NCBI RefSeq assembly: GCF_014647915.1
Contig: NZ_BMQC01000002.1
Coordinates: 420,271-484,270, forward strand
DNA: 64,000 bases
DNA from: Pilimelia terevasa
Lineage (GTDB): Bacteria; Actinomycetota; Actinomycetes; Mycobacteriales; Micromonosporaceae
Reading direction: 5' to 3'
The notes beneath the pieces are model-generated. The model did no database searches and was not told the DNA's origin. It saw only the letters and a list, made by a program, of their open reading frames with translations. The position numbers and the translations under genes were made by a program. Below are positions 37,263 through 47,180 of the stretch, one piece after another. Each line of letters starts with the position of its first letter. Positions within the stretch are counted from its first letter, which is position 1.

Positions 37263-37850
37263 GTGAACAAGGCCGAGCTCATCGACGCGCTCGCCGCTCG
37301 TCTCGGTGACAAGCGCACGGCGACAGAGGCGCTCGATGCGGTCCTCGCGGAGATCCAGACCGCGGTGACCAAGGGGGACCGGGTGGCCATCACCGGGTTC
37401 GGGGCCTTCGAGAAGCGGGTTCGCGGTGCGCGCACCGCGCGCAACCCGCGCACCGGCGAGACTGTCAAGGTGAAGAAGACCTCGGTGCCGGCGTTCAAGG
37501 CCGGTGCCGGGTTCAAGGAGATGGTGGCCAGCGGCAAGGCGCCGAAGACCGTCGCTCCGAAGAAGACGGCCGCCGCCGCGCGCGGTACGGCGAAGACCGC
37601 CACCCGGGCCACGACGACCAAGGCGACGACGACCAAGGCGGCGGCGAAGACCACCACCGCCCGTAAGACGACCACGGCCAAGGCTGGTACCGCCAAGGCC
37701 ACCGCCGCGCGCAAGACGACGGCGGCGGCGGCGAAGCCGGCGGCGGCCAAGGCCACCGCCCGCAAGGCCCCCGCGCGCGCGGCCGCCAAGGCGACCACGC
37801 GCACCACCGCGGCCCGCAAGACGACGACGGCGGCCGGCCGCAAGCGCTGA
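37263..37850 (+). CDS. hupB: Nucleoid protein HU with long basic tail
   Basis: Histone-like HU of the actinobacterial (HupB/HupS) type, 195 residues. Residues 1-90 are the HU fold: [60 protein letters not shown]. Residues 95-195 form a tail of Lys, Ala, Thr and Arg repeats that should be unstructured and bind DNA, as in mycobacterial Hlp/HupB. GTG 37263 has GGGAGG directly upstream. An inverted-repeat terminator follows the stop. Confidence 0.95.
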   Translation: MNKAELIDALAARLGDKRTATEALDAVLAEIQTAVTKGDRVAITGFGAFEKRVRGARTARNPRTGETVKVKKTSVPAFKAGAGFKEMVASGKAPKTVAPKKTAAAARGTAKTATRATTTKATTTKAAAKTTTARKTTTAKAGTAKATAARKTTAAAAKPAAAKATARKAPARAAAKATTRTTAARKTTTAAGRKR

Positions 37851-37862
37851 CCCGACGGCGAG

Positions 37863-37898
37863 ACGGAGGGCGCCGGCCGCAGGGCCGGCGCCCTCCGT
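37863..37898. terminator. 16-bp perfect hairpin between hupB and fasR
   Basis: Bases 37863-37878 pair without mismatch with 37883-37898 around a GCAG loop. It lies between two convergent genes and probably stops transcription from both sides. Confidence 0.85.
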
Positions 37899-37976
37899 GC
37901 TGTCCGGAGTGGACGGCGCCGCCGCGGGCGCCGCGGTGGTGGATCCGGCGTGGCCGCTGCGGCCGGGCCGCGGGGC

Positions 37977-39164
37977 TCAGCGCGGCTGGTTGGGCGTCGG
38001 TGGGTCCAGCCGCCCCACCGCCAGGGCGATGCGCAGCGCGAAGCCGTCGCGCGCGTGCAGGGCCGAGAAGCCGGCCACGTCGGCCGCGCGCTTGAGGCGG
38101 TACCGCACGGTATTCGGGTGGACGTACAGCGCGCGCGCCGCACTCTCCAGCACCCCGCCGGCGGCGTAGTAGGCGTCCAGCGTCTCCAGCAGTTCGCCGC
38201 CGCTGCGCACCAGCGCCCCGTACCCGTCGCGTAGCTGCCGCCGCGCCTCGGCGTCGCCGGCCAGCGCCCGCTCCGCCAGCAGGTCGTCGGCGGCGACCGG
38301 CCGCGGCGCCTCCGGCCAGGCCGGCGCGGCCCGGTACCCGGCCAGCGCCGCCCGGGCCGAGTCCGTCGCCTCGTCCAGCGAGCGGACCGCCGGCCCCACC
38401 ACGACCGGACCCGCCCCGAACGCGGGCAGCAGCAGCTTCGTCGCCGCCCCCGGGTCGGTGGCCCCGCCGATCACCACGACGAGCCGGTCGCCGTGCACGC
38501 CGCCCACGACGTCGGCGCCGACCCGGCGGGCGGTCCGGTGCACGGTGTGCAGGGCCGCCGTCGGGTCGCCGCCCGGGGACGGCCCCACCGCCACGGCCAC
38601 CGGCGAGGCGTCGGCCCAGCCGAGCGCGGCGGCGCGGCTGGCCAGGACGTCCGGGGAGTCGCCGCGCAGCAGTGCGTCGACCAGCATGGCCTGGAGGCGG
38701 GTGTCCCAGGAGGCCCGGGTCTCGGCCGCCCGGGCGTACACGCGGGCGGCCGAGAACGCCACCTCCCGGGAGAAGCGCAGCACCGCCTCGCGCAGCGCGG
38801 CCTCCTGGCCGGCGGCGGCCAGGCGGGGGACGAACTCCTCCACGAGGTCGATGGTGACCTGGATCAGGGCCACGGTCTGCGGGAGCGTGATGGCCCGCGC
38901 CAGCGCCCGCGGCGCCGCCTCGAAGACCTCGTCGGCGATCTCCTGGGTGGCCACGGCCCCGGTCCGGTCCCGGCGCAGCCACTCGACCAGCGAGCGGACC
39001 CCGGCCTGCGCGACGAGCATGACCCACGACCGCTTGTCCGCCGACAGCTCCCGGAACCAGGGCAGCGCGTCGTCCATCCGCGCCACGCTCGCGGTCGCCA
39101 GCGACCCGGCCGCCCGCTCGATAGACCGGAGTGTCTCGGACAAATCGTCAGGGTCAGCCGTCAT
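37977..39164 (-). CDS. fasR: PucR-family regulator of fatty-acid synthesis, FasR-like
   Basis: A 395-residue regulator. The N terminus (ETLRSIERAAGSLATASVAR, then MDDALPWFRELSADKRSWV) and the middle (FSREVAFSAARVYARAAETR, VVVIGGATDP) match Streptomyces FasR, which activates the fabD-fabH-acpP-fabF operon. The C-terminal helix-turn-helix is GGVLESAARALYVHPNTVRY (HTH_30). ATG 39164 is the only start that fits. In Streptomyces fasR precedes fabD; here the flanking genes are hupB and copC, so the fab operon must be elsewhere. Confidence 0.87.
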   Translation of the reverse strand: MTADPDDLSETLRSIERAAGSLATASVARMDDALPWFRELSADKRSWVMLVAQAGVRSLVEWLRRDRTGAVATQEIADEVFEAAPRALARAITLPQTVALIQVTIDLVEEFVPRLAAAGQEAALREAVLRFSREVAFSAARVYARAAETRASWDTRLQAMLVDALLRGDSPDVLASRAAALGWADASPVAVAVGPSPGGDPTAALHTVHRTARRVGADVVGGVHGDRLVVVIGGATDPGAATKLLLPAFGAGPVVVGPAVRSLDEATDSARAALAGYRAAPAWPEAPRPVAADDLLAERALAGDAEARRQLRDGYGALVRSGGELLETLDAYYAAGGVLESAARALYVHPNTVRYRLKRAADVAGFSALHARDGFALRIALAVGRLDPPTPNQPR

Positions 39165-39191
39165 GGCACCATGATGCAGGCCGTCCTGGGA

Positions 39192-39220
39192 TTGTGCCCT
39201 TCTGACCTGCGACTTAGGGT
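39192..39220 (+). promoter_or_regulatory. Promoter upstream of copC
   Basis: TTGTGC (39192-39197), 17 bases, TAGGGT (39215-39220). The transcript should begin near 39227, where a GTG opens a 34-codon leaderless frame. Confidence 0.55.
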
Positions 39221-39226
39221 GCCTCA

Positions 39227-39331
39227 GTGACCACCCCGCCGTCCGGGCGGGAAAGGCTCTCGCGCACCCGACCCCCGGGCCCCTGCCGCGCGGCGCCTCG
39301 ACGGCCACGTTTCGGTGGAGTGAATCGGTGA
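39227..39331 (+). CDS. Possible leaderless upstream ORF coupled to copC
   Basis: A GTG six bases after the -10 box opens 34 codons (MTTPPSGRERLSRTR...) and stops at a TGA that overlaps the copC start (GTGA). The peptide is Arg/Pro-rich without recognisable homology. Its geometry, rather than its sequence, suggests translation: the frame would deliver ribosomes to copC, which also has its own GGTGGAG site. Confidence 0.35.
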   Translation: MTTPPSGRERLSRTRPPGPCRAAPRRPRFGGVNR

Positions 39332-39933
39332 ACAACCTGACCCGCACGGCGGCACGGATCGCCGCGGTCCTGGCCGCGGCGACCCTCGGGCTGGCCACGA
39401 CGGCCGCGCCGGCCCTGGCGCACAACGAGCTGACCAGCAGCAGCCCCAAGAACAAGAAGACGGTCCACGAGGCCCCGGAGAACATCAAGCTGACGTTCCG
39501 CAGCACGCTCGACGCGGAGTCGACCACCGTGAAGCTGGTCGGCCCCGACGACGCCGAGGCCAGCGAGGGCGAGCCGCGCTTCGTCAAGAACGCCGTCTAC
39601 CTCAAGCTCAGGCCCACGGCGGCCGGCACCTACACCGCGTCGTACGCGCTGGTCTCCGACGACGGCGACCCGGTCAAGGGCAAGGTCACCTTCAAGCTCA
39701 GCCAGCGGGCGATCGACGCCCTGCCGGCGCCCGAGCCCACGGCGACCGTCGAGCCCTCGGCCGCGCCGGAGCCGGTCGTCGGCAGTGACCCGCTCGTCGC
39801 GGCCGGCGGTACGGCCGCGCCCCGGATCCCGACGTCGTCGGGCTTCAACTGGTGGTGGGTCGTGGGCGGCGCCGTCGTCCTGGTCCTGCTCGGGCTCATG
39901 GAGGCCGGGCGCCGCGCCCGCCGGGAGGCCTGA
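39328..39933 (+). CDS. CopC-domain copper resistance protein, membrane-anchored
   Basis: A 201-residue exported protein. The signal peptide ends APALA, leaving His as the next-but-one residue (AHNELTSSSP); an N-terminal His is the copper(II) ligand of CopC. The CopC beta-sandwich spans about residues 31-125 (PENIKLTFRSTLDAESTTV, GTYTASYALVSDDGDPVKGK). A Pro/Ala linker and a C-terminal helix (WWWVVGGAVVLVLLGLM) anchor it. No CopD domain is fused. GTG 39328 has GGTGGAG upstream. Confidence 0.9.
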   Translation: MNNLTRTAARIAAVLAAATLGLATTAAPALAHNELTSSSPKNKKTVHEAPENIKLTFRSTLDAESTTVKLVGPDDAEASEGEPRFVKNAVYLKLRPTAAGTYTASYALVSDDGDPVKGKVTFKLSQRAIDALPAPEPTATVEPSAAPEPVVGSDPLVAAGGTAAPRIPTSSGFNWWWVVGGAVVLVLLGLMEAGRRARREA

Positions 39934-39960
39934 GCCGCCCCACGGCGGCCGCAGGCGGTG

Positions 39961-41415
39961 TCAGGCGCCGTCCGCCGCCAGGCGGGCGCGCGCCGACCGC
40001 AGGCGCTCCAGCGTGCGCTCGCGGCCCAGCACCTCCAGCGACTCGAACAGGGGCAGCCCGACCGTCCGGCCGGTGACGGCCACGCGGACGGGCGCCTGCG
40101 CCTTGCCCAGCTTCAGGCCCCGCTCCGCGCCGGCGGCCTCCAGGGCCGCCTTCAGCGTCTCGGCGTCCCAGGCCGCCTCCGCGTACGCCGCGGCGGCGGC
40201 GTCCAGCAGGTCGGCGGCGCCGGGCTTCATCGCCTTGGCCCACGCGGCGTCGTCGCGCGGCGGGGTGTCCAGGAACAGGAAGTCGACGTTGGCCACGATC
40301 TCCGAGAGCACCGCGATGCGGGTCTGCGCCAGCGGCGCCACGGCGGCGAACACGGCGGCGTCGAACCGCTCCGGCGCCCACGGCGGCGCGACCGGCGCCG
40401 GTGCCTCGACGTCGTCGGGCAGGGTCAGCGGCGGCACCGTACCGGTCAGCCACGGCTGGCAGGCGTCGATGAAGTCGTCCAGCGGCAGCGCCCGCAGGTA
40501 CTCGCCGTTGAACGCCCGCAGCTTCTTCTCGTCGAAGAACGCCGGCGACGGGTTGACCTGGTCGATCCGGAACTCGTCGGCGATCACCGACCACGGCACG
40601 ATCTCCCGGTCGCCCGCGGGCGCCCAGCCGAGCAGCATCAGGTAGTTGCTCATCGCGGCGGCCAGGTAACCCTCGTGGCGGTACTGCTCCAGGGCCACCT
40701 TGTCCCGGCGCTTGGACAGCTTCTGTCGCTTCTCGTTGACGACCATCGGCACGTGCGCCCACGTCGGCGGGGTGTGCCCGAGGGCCTGCCAGAGCAGTTG
40801 CTGCTTGGGCGTGTTCGACAGGTGGTCCTCGCCGCGGACCACGTGGGTGATCCCCATCAGCGCGTCGTCGACGACGTTGGCCAGCAGGAACACCGCCGAG
40901 GCGTCCGCGCGGGCGATGACGAAGTCCTCCAGCAGCGCGTTGTCGAACGTCGGCGTGCCGCGGATCAGGTCGACCACCGTCGTCGCGCCCTCGTCGGGGG
41001 TGCGGAACCGCAGCGCGCGGCCGGGGCCGGCGGACAGCCCGCGGTCCCGGCAGAAGCCGTCGTAGCCACGGGCCTGCGGCCCGCCGCGCTCCTGCACCTG
41101 CTCGCGGGTGCAGGAGCAGTAGTAGGCGGACCCGCCCGCGTGCAGCTTCTCGGCCGCCGCCCGGTGCTCGGCGGCGTTGGCGGACTGGAAGTACGGGCCC
41201 TCGTACGCGCCGCGGGAGATGCCGATCCACTCCAGCGCCGACAGGATGCCCTCGATCCACTCGGGGCGGTTGCGGGCGGCGTCGGTGTCCTCGATCCGCA
41301 GGACGAACACCCCGCCGCTGTGCTGGGCGAACGCCCAGTTCTGGAGGGCGGAGCGGGCGCTGCCGACGTGGAACAGGCCGGTCGGCGAGGGGGCGAAGCG
41401 TACGCGTACAGTCAC
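39961..41415 (-). CDS. gltX: Glutamyl-tRNA synthetase
   Basis: GltX, 484 residues, charges tRNA-Glu and, in organisms using GatCAB, also tRNA-Gln. The HIGH-like motif is [20 protein letters not shown] and the KMSKS-like motif is KLSKRRDK near residue 247. [15 protein letters not shown] retains zinc-type cysteines. The discriminating role fits gatCAB in the same window. The GTG/ATG start at 41415 is nine bases after the stop of the methyltransferase gene, so they form an operon. Confidence 0.95.
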   Translation of the reverse strand: MTVRVRFAPSPTGLFHVGSARSALQNWAFAQHSGGVFVLRIEDTDAARNRPEWIEGILSALEWIGISRGAYEGPYFQSANAAEHRAAAEKLHAGGSAYYCSCTREQVQERGGPQARGYDGFCRDRGLSAGPGRALRFRTPDEGATTVVDLIRGTPTFDNALLEDFVIARADASAVFLLANVVDDALMGITHVVRGEDHLSNTPKQQLLWQALGHTPPTWAHVPMVVNEKRQKLSKRRDKVALEQYRHEGYLAAAMSNYLMLLGWAPAGDREIVPWSVIADEFRIDQVNPSPAFFDEKKLRAFNGEYLRALPLDDFIDACQPWLTGTVPPLTLPDDVEAPAPVAPPWAPERFDAAVFAAVAPLAQTRIAVLSEIVANVDFLFLDTPPRDDAAWAKAMKPGAADLLDAAAAAYAEAAWDAETLKAALEAAGAERGLKLGKAQAPVRVAVTGRTVGLPLFESLEVLGRERTLERLRSARARLAADGA

Positions 41416-41424
41416 CCGCCCACC

Positions 41425-42261
41425 CTACGTCCTGGCCTCCGGCGGCGGCCCGGCGACCGTACCGACCGCGATCCACATCGTCAGCGCGGCCAGGAACGCG
41501 TCCGCCGCCGCGGCCGCGTCCACCGCCGCCTGGAAGTCGGCCAGCACCCGCGGCGACATCCCGGGCGGCCCCGGCAGGTCGCCCCGCCGCAGCATCGGCA
41601 GCACCTGCGCGCCGGCCGCCGGGTCGGTGAAGACGAGCGTGACCGCCCGCACGCGCAGGTCGACCAGGCCGGCGCGGACCAGCCGGCCGCGCAGTTGGCG
41701 CCCGGCGGTCCCCAGGCGCATACCGGCGGCCTCGGCCTCGGCGCGCAGGCCCTCGACCAGCGCCGGCGCGACCCCCTCGAAGCACAGCGAGGACCAGTCG
41801 GTGTCGATGGCGCACAGCCGGCCGCCGGGGCGGGTGACCCGCGCCAGCTCGGCGATCGCGCGGTCCGGCTCGGGGAGGTGCTGCAGGACCCGCTCGGTGC
41901 GGACGCCGTCGAAGTACCCGTCCGGGAAGTCCAGGGCGGCGACGTCCCCGGTCAGGTAGCGCACCGGCGGGCCGCCGGAGCGGGAGTCGGCGACCGCGAT
42001 CGCGTCCCGGGACAGGTCGAGGCCGACCACCTCGCCGCCGGGTCCCACGGCCGCGCCGAGCTGGCGGGCCACCTCGCCGGCGCCGCAGCCGGCGTCGAGC
42101 AGGCGCTCGCCCGGCCGGGGGTCCAGCAGCGCCAGCGCCTCGGCGCGCATCCGCCGGATCTCGGCGTCGGCCGCCGTGGCGTCGAGGTACGCGATGAGGG
42201 CGGCGCGTAGCTGGTCGGCCTGGTCGTCCAGCGCGGCGAACGGCGTCCGGTGCTCCTCCAC
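41425..42261 (-). CDS. SAM-dependent methyltransferase
   Basis: A 278-residue class I methyltransferase. Motif I is RLLDAGCGAGEVARQLG near residue 57, with VVGLDLSRDAIAVA, GDVAALDFPDGYFDGVRTER and LARVTRPGGRLCAIDTDWSS as motifs II-IV. Its substrate is unknown; related actinobacterial proteins are UbiE-like. GTG 42261 lies six bases after TACTGT, so a leaderless start is favoured over an upstream in-frame start at 42339. It is the promoter-proximal gene for gltX. Confidence 0.9.
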   Translation of the reverse strand: MEEHRTPFAALDDQADQLRAALIAYLDATAADAEIRRMRAEALALLDPRPGERLLDAGCGAGEVARQLGAAVGPGGEVVGLDLSRDAIAVADSRSGGPPVRYLTGDVAALDFPDGYFDGVRTERVLQHLPEPDRAIAELARVTRPGGRLCAIDTDWSSLCFEGVAPALVEGLRAEAEAAGMRLGTAGRQLRGRLVRAGLVDLRVRAVTLVFTDPAAGAQVLPMLRRGDLPGPPGMSPRVLADFQAAVDAAAAADAFLAALTMWIAVGTVAGPPPEART

Positions 42262-42267
42262 GGCCCC

Positions 42268-42273
42268 ACAGTA
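42268..42273 (-). promoter_or_regulatory. Leaderless -10 box of the methyltransferase-gltX operon
   Basis: TACTGT on the minus strand, six bases, then GTG; no ribosome site. Confidence 0.6.
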
Positions 42274-42340
42274 GGCCGCCGGAGCCCCGCCGCGTGCCGA
42301 CCCGCCCACGAGTCCCCCCGCGAACGCCGGAACCGACACG

Positions 42341-42394
42341 TCGCCCGTGGATTCCGGTCCGCGGCGAAGCGGCGGAGCAGAAATCCACGGGCGA
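42341..42394 (-). terminator. 13-bp perfect inverted repeat after aceE
   Basis: TCGCCCGTGGATT (42341-42353) is the exact reverse complement of AATCCACGGGCGA (42382-42394), with a smaller CCGC/GCGG hairpin in the loop. It lies 35 bases past the aceE stop. Confidence 0.75.
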
Positions 42395-42428
42395 CAGACG
42401 ACGCCGGGGTGTCAGCCGGGCGGGGGCG

Positions 42429-45167
42429 TCAGCTATCGCCGCCGGTCTCGCCGACCGGGGCCGCCGCGACGTTGTCGATCGCGTACTTCTGCGCGGCCTC
42501 GGCGGCGACGTCCGGCGCGATCTCCCCGCGCAGGGCGAGCTGGCGCAGCGTCGCCACCACGATCGACTCCGCGTCGACGTGGAAGTGCCGGCGCAGCGCG
42601 TGCCGGGTGTCGGACATGCCGTACCCGTCGGTGCCCAGCGACGTGTAGTCGCCGGGGATCCACCGGGAGATCAGGTCGGGGACCGCGCGCATCCAGTCCG
42701 AGACGGCCACGAACGGGCCGGCCGCCCCGGCGAGCGCCCGCTGGACGTAGGGCTGCCGCTGCTCGCCCGCCGGGTGCAGCAGGTTGTGCTCCTCGCACTC
42801 CACCGCGTCCCGGCGCAGCTCCGTCCACGACGTCACCGACCACACGTCGGCGCCGACGCCCCAGTCCTGGCGCAGCAGCGTGGCCGCCTTCAGCGCCCAC
42901 TGCATACCCGTGCCCGAGGCCAGGATGTTGGCCCGCGGGCCGTCCCCGCCCTCGGCCGCCTGGTACCGGTAGATGCCGCGCAGCAGCCCGTCCACGTCCA
43001 CCTGCTCCGGCTGCGCCGGCTGCAGGATCGGCTCGTTGTAGACGGTCAGGTAGTAGAAGACGTTCTCCTGCTGCCGGCCGTACATCCGGTGCAGGCCCCG
43101 CTCCACGATGTGCGCGATCTCGAACGCGAACGCCGGGTCGTAGGCGACCACCGCCGGGTTGGTGGCGGCGATCAGGTGCGAGTGGCCGTCCTCGTGCTGG
43201 AGGCCCTCGCCGTTGAGCGTGGTCCGACCGGCCGTGGCCCCGATGATGAAGCCGCGCGACATCTGGTCGGCGGCGGCCCACAGCCCGTCGGCGGTGCGCT
43301 GGAAGCCGAACATCGAGTAGAAGATGTACAGCGGGATCATCGGCTCGCCGTGCGTGGCGTAGCTGCTGCCCGCCGCGGTGAACGAGGCCACGGAGCCGAC
43401 CTCGTTGATGCCCTCGTGCAGGATCTGCCCGGCGGTGGCCTCCCGGTAGGACAGGAACAGCTCCCGGTCCACGGGCGTGTACTGCTGGCCGTGCGGCGAG
43501 TAGATCTTCAGCGTGGAGAACAGCGAGTCCATGCCGAACGTGCGCGCCTCGTCCGGGATGATCGGCACCCAGCGGTGGCCGGTCTCCTTGTCCTTCATCA
43601 GGTCCTTGAGCAGCCGGACCAGCGCCATCGTCGTGGCGACCTTCTGCTTGCCGGTGCCCTTCTTGACGGCGCCGAAGGTCGACGACGGCGGGATCGCCAG
43701 CGGGATGACGGTGCGCGGGCGCGCCGGGATCCCACCGCCCATGGTGCGGCGCCGCTCCCGCAGGTACTCCATCTCCACGGAGTTCTCCGCCGGCTTCAGG
43801 TACGGCGGCAGGTACGGGTTGGCCTCCAACTGGGCGTCGGAGACGTCCAGGTACAGCCGGTCCCGGAACGTCTTGAGGTCGGCCAGGGTCAGCTTCTTCA
43901 TCTGGTGCGTGGCGTTGCGGCCCTCGAAGCCGGAGCCGAGCGTCCAGCCCTTGATCGTCTTGGCGAGGATCACCGTGGGCTGGCCCGTGTGGGCGGTCGC
44001 CGCGTTGTACGCCGCGTACAGCTTGCGGTAGTCGTGCCCGCCGCGCTTGAGGTTCCAGATCTCGTCGTCGGACAGGTGCGCGACCATCTTGCGGGTGCGC
44101 TGGTCGCGGCCGAAGAAGTGCTCGCGCACGTACGCGCCGGACTCGGCCTTGTACGTCTGGAAGTCGCCGTCGGGCGTGGTGTTCATGAGGTTGACCAGCG
44201 CGCCGTCGCGGTCGGCGGCCAGCAGCGGGTCCCACTCGCGGCCCCAGACGACCTTGATGACGTTCCAGCCGGCACCCCGGAAGAACGACTCCAGCTCCTG
44301 CATGATCTTGCCGTTGCCGCGGACGGGGCCGTCCAGCCGCTGCAGGTTGCAGTTGACCACGAAGGTGAGGTTGTCCAGCTCCTCGCGGGCGGCCAGGCCG
44401 ATCGCGCCGAGGGTCTCCGGCTCGTCCATCTCGCCGTCGCCGAGGAACGCCCACACCCGCTGCTGCGCGGTGTCCCTGATCCCGCGGTGGTGCAGGTACC
44501 GGTTGAACCGCGCCTGGTAGATCGCGTTCAGCCCGCCCAGGCCCATCGAGACCGTCGGGAACTCCCAGAAGTCCGGCATCAGCCGCGGGTGCGGGTACGA
44601 GCTGAGCCCGCCGCCGCTGTGGGACAGCTCCTGCCGGAACCCGTCGAGCTGGTGCTCGCTCAGCCGCCCCTCCAGGAACGCCCGCGCGTAGATGCCCGGC
44701 GAGGCGTGCCCCTGGAAGAAGAGCTGGTCGCCGCCGCCGGGGTGCTGCCGGCCGCGGAAGAAGTGGTTGAAGCCGACCTCGTACAGCGAGGCCGACGACG
44801 CGTACGTCGAGATGTGCCCGCCGACCCCGATCTCGGGGCGCTGCGCCCGGTGGACCAGCATCGCGGCGTTCCACCGGATGTAGGCGCGGATCCGCCGCTC
44901 GGTGTGCTCGTCGCCGGGGAACCACGGCTCGGACTCCGGCGGGATCGTGTTCAGGTAGTCGGTGGTGGTCAGCGGCGGTACGCCGACCTGGCGCTCGCGG
45001 GCCCGCTCCAGCAGGCGCAGCATGACGTACCGCGCGCGCTTGGCCCCGTTGGCGTCGATGACGCCGTCCAGCGACTCGATCCACTCCGCGGTCTCGTCCG
45101 GGTCGATGTCGGGCAGCTGGCTGGGCAGGCCATCGCTGATGACCGGGCGCTTACGTTCCGTGGCCAC
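42429..45167 (-). CDS. aceE: Pyruvate dehydrogenase E1 component, homodimeric
   Basis: AceE decarboxylates pyruvate with thiamine diphosphate and feeds acetyl groups to the E2/E3 core. It is 912 residues, standard for the alpha2 type. [40 protein letters not shown] (the GDG of the ThDP site), [20 protein letters not shown], and [20 protein letters not shown] near the C terminus are all typical. GTG 45167 encodes [13 protein letters not shown] and has GAGGAA upstream; the frame stays open far upstream but that part is a shadow of a PhoD gene. DUF3052 and peroxiredoxin genes, usual neighbours of aceE, lie further right. Confidence 0.96.
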   Translation of the reverse strand: MATERKRPVISDGLPSQLPDIDPDETAEWIESLDGVIDANGAKRARYVMLRLLERARERQVGVPPLTTTDYLNTIPPESEPWFPGDEHTERRIRAYIRWNAAMLVHRAQRPEIGVGGHISTYASSASLYEVGFNHFFRGRQHPGGGDQLFFQGHASPGIYARAFLEGRLSEHQLDGFRQELSHSGGGLSSYPHPRLMPDFWEFPTVSMGLGGLNAIYQARFNRYLHHRGIRDTAQQRVWAFLGDGEMDEPETLGAIGLAAREELDNLTFVVNCNLQRLDGPVRGNGKIMQELESFFRGAGWNVIKVVWGREWDPLLAADRDGALVNLMNTTPDGDFQTYKAESGAYVREHFFGRDQRTRKMVAHLSDDEIWNLKRGGHDYRKLYAAYNAATAHTGQPTVILAKTIKGWTLGSGFEGRNATHQMKKLTLADLKTFRDRLYLDVSDAQLEANPYLPPYLKPAENSVEMEYLRERRRTMGGGIPARPRTVIPLAIPPSSTFGAVKKGTGKQKVATTMALVRLLKDLMKDKETGHRWVPIIPDEARTFGMDSLFSTLKIYSPHGQQYTPVDRELFLSYREATAGQILHEGINEVGSVASFTAAGSSYATHGEPMIPLYIFYSMFGFQRTADGLWAAADQMSRGFIIGATAGRTTLNGEGLQHEDGHSHLIAATNPAVVAYDPAFAFEIAHIVERGLHRMYGRQQENVFYYLTVYNEPILQPAQPEQVDVDGLLRGIYRYQAAEGGDGPRANILASGTGMQWALKAATLLRQDWGVGADVWSVTSWTELRRDAVECEEHNLLHPAGEQRQPYVQRALAGAAGPFVAVSDWMRAVPDLISRWIPGDYTSLGTDGYGMSDTRHALRRHFHVDAESIVVATLRQLALRGEIAPDVAAEAAQKYAIDNVAAAPVGETGGDS

Positions 45168-45397
45168 AGGCGTTCCTCGCGTGTCGTGTGGGGTCCGGGT
45201 CCGCTCGGTGGTGGGTGACTCGGTGGGTAAGCGGAGCCGGACGGCGTCGTCATCACAGTGTGCGCTTCCATCCTGCCCCTTTTCCGTGCGCCCCGTCACG
45301 CTGGCGTGGTTTGTTGCCCCCGGCGCGGGCGCCCGGCGGCGCGCGCGGTCGCGGCGGCCCGCGCGGCGGACCCGGTCGGGGCGGCGGTGCGGCGGCG

Positions 45398-47119
45398 TCA
45401 GCCGGCCGTCTCGGCGGCGACCGTCTCCTCGGCCGTCGCCGCGCGGGCCAGCGCCGGGTCCAGCGGGCGCAGGTAGGTGGCGTGCAGCCCGCGCTCGCGG
45501 TCGGCGGCGGCGAACCGGGCGCGGCTGTAGGCCGGGGCGCCCGGCCCCGACACCTTGGGCACGACCTGGAAGTCCGCCTCCAGCTCCCGGGGGTCGAGCG
45601 TGGCCAGGACGAACCCGCGCTGGTTGTTGTAGAAGCGCAGGTGCGGGTTCTGCGCCATGAACGGGTGCCCGGCCGGGTCGCCGTCGTGCCCGTCGCCGCC
45701 GGAGGCCACCGAGGAGCAGACGATCTCGGCGCCGACGGCCGGCGCGGCGGGGTCGGCGTAGTCCAGGACCAGGTCGCCGGCCCAGTGGGCGTGCACGTCG
45801 CCGGTCAGCACCACCGGGTTGCGCACGCCCGCGGCCACCCAGCCGCGGGTGATCCGGTCCCGCGAGCCCAGGTAGCCGTCCCAGGCGTCCTGGCTGGTCA
45901 CCAGCTTCGGGCCGGGGTCCCGGTCGCGCCGGCCGAAGAACACCTGCTGGGCCAGCAGGTCCCAGCGGGCCGACGAGGCGCGGAAGCCGTCCAGCAGCCA
46001 GCGCTCCTGCGCGGCGCCGGTGAGCGTGCGGGCCGGGTCGGCCGCGGCGGCGCACTCCCGGTACCCGTCGCCGCAGCCCTGGTCGTCGCGGTACTGCCGG
46101 GTGTCGAGCAGGTGCAGGGTGGCCAGGTCGCCCCAGTGCAGTCGCCGGTGCAGCGGCAGCGCCACCCCGCTCGGCCGGGCCGACCGGCGCAGCGGCATGT
46201 TCTCCCAGTACGCCCGCATCGCCGCCGCGCGCCGGTCGGCGAAGTGCGGGTCCGGCTTGCCGGGCACGTCGGCGGCCCAGTTGTCGACCACCTCGTGGTC
46301 GTCGAAGACGACCAGCCACGGCGCGGCGGCGTGGGCGGCCTGGAGGTCGGGGTCGGCGTGGTACTGGGCGTACCGCTGCCGGTACTGGGCCAGGGTGCGG
46401 GCCTGGTCGCCGACGTGCGCCCGCACCGCCCCGCCCGGCACCGGGTACCCGCCCGGGGCGTGCTCGTACTGGTAGTCGCCCAGGTGCACCACGAGATCGG
46501 GGTCGGCGGCGGCCAGGTGCCGGTACGCGGTGAACAGGCCGTGCTCGTACATGGCGCACGACACCAGGCCCAGCCGCAGCCGGCCGACCCGGGCGCCGCC
46601 GGCCGGCGCGGTGCGGGTCCGGCCCACGGCCGAGGCGTACCCGTCGGCGGTGAACCGGTAGTGGTACTCGCGGCCCGGCGCCAGGCCGTCCACCTCGACG
46701 TGGACGCTGTGCGCTTCCGCCGGCAGCGCGGCGGCGGTACCGCGCCGGACCACCTGGCTCAGCGCGGCGTCGTGCGCGAGCACCCAGGCGACCTCGACCG
46801 GTCGGTCAGGCATCCCGCCGAGGCCGTCGTCGGCCAGCGGCGCCACCGCCAGCCGGGTCCACAGGACGACGCCGCCGGGCGCCGGCTCGCCGGAGGCGAC
46901 GCCGAGGGTGAACGGGTCCGCGCGCAGCCGCCGCTGCCCGCGCGCCGCGGTGCGGTCGCCGGGCCCGCCGACCCGGGCGCTGGCGGCCCCGCCCAGCGCC
47001 CCGGCCGCGACGAGGCCGGCGGCCGTGCCGGCCAGCAGCGTCCGGCGGGCCAGCGGCGCGGTCGCCGGGGCGCCGCCGGTCGGGCGGCCGCGCTCCGGCG
47101 GTCGCGGGATCGGTCCCAT
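45398..47119 (-). CDS. PhoD-like alkaline phosphatase/phosphodiesterase, copy 1
   Basis: A 573-residue exported enzyme. The Tat signal is [18 protein letters not shown]. The PhoD N-terminal domain covers about residues 60-150 ([20 protein letters not shown]) and the catalytic domain follows with [46 protein letters not shown] and [14 protein letters not shown], the Ca/Fe-binding residues of PhoD. ATG 47119 has GGGAGG six bases upstream; ATG 47140 has no site. A close paralogue lies 61 bases upstream. Such enzymes release phosphate from phosphodiesters including teichoic acids. Confidence 0.93.
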   Translation of the reverse strand: MGPIPRPPERGRPTGGAPATAPLARRTLLAGTAAGLVAAGALGGAASARVGGPGDRTAARGQRRLRADPFTLGVASGEPAPGGVVLWTRLAVAPLADDGLGGMPDRPVEVAWVLAHDAALSQVVRRGTAAALPAEAHSVHVEVDGLAPGREYHYRFTADGYASAVGRTRTAPAGGARVGRLRLGLVSCAMYEHGLFTAYRHLAAADPDLVVHLGDYQYEHAPGGYPVPGGAVRAHVGDQARTLAQYRQRYAQYHADPDLQAAHAAAPWLVVFDDHEVVDNWAADVPGKPDPHFADRRAAAMRAYWENMPLRRSARPSGVALPLHRRLHWGDLATLHLLDTRQYRDDQGCGDGYRECAAAADPARTLTGAAQERWLLDGFRASSARWDLLAQQVFFGRRDRDPGPKLVTSQDAWDGYLGSRDRITRGWVAAGVRNPVVLTGDVHAHWAGDLVLDYADPAAPAVGAEIVCSSVASGGDGHDGDPAGHPFMAQNPHLRFYNNQRGFVLATLDPRELEADFQVVPKVSGPGAPAYSRARFAAADRERGLHATYLRPLDPALARAATAEETVAAETAG

Positions 47120-47180
47120 CTGTCGCCTCCCGTTCGCCATCCCCGACGCCGAGCCTGGCAGAGATCGACGTCGATCGGTA

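Noticed and set aside
37235..38143. Minus-strand frame opposite hupB
   Set aside because: Its Val/Ala repeats are only the complement of the Lys/Ala/Thr codons in the HU tail.
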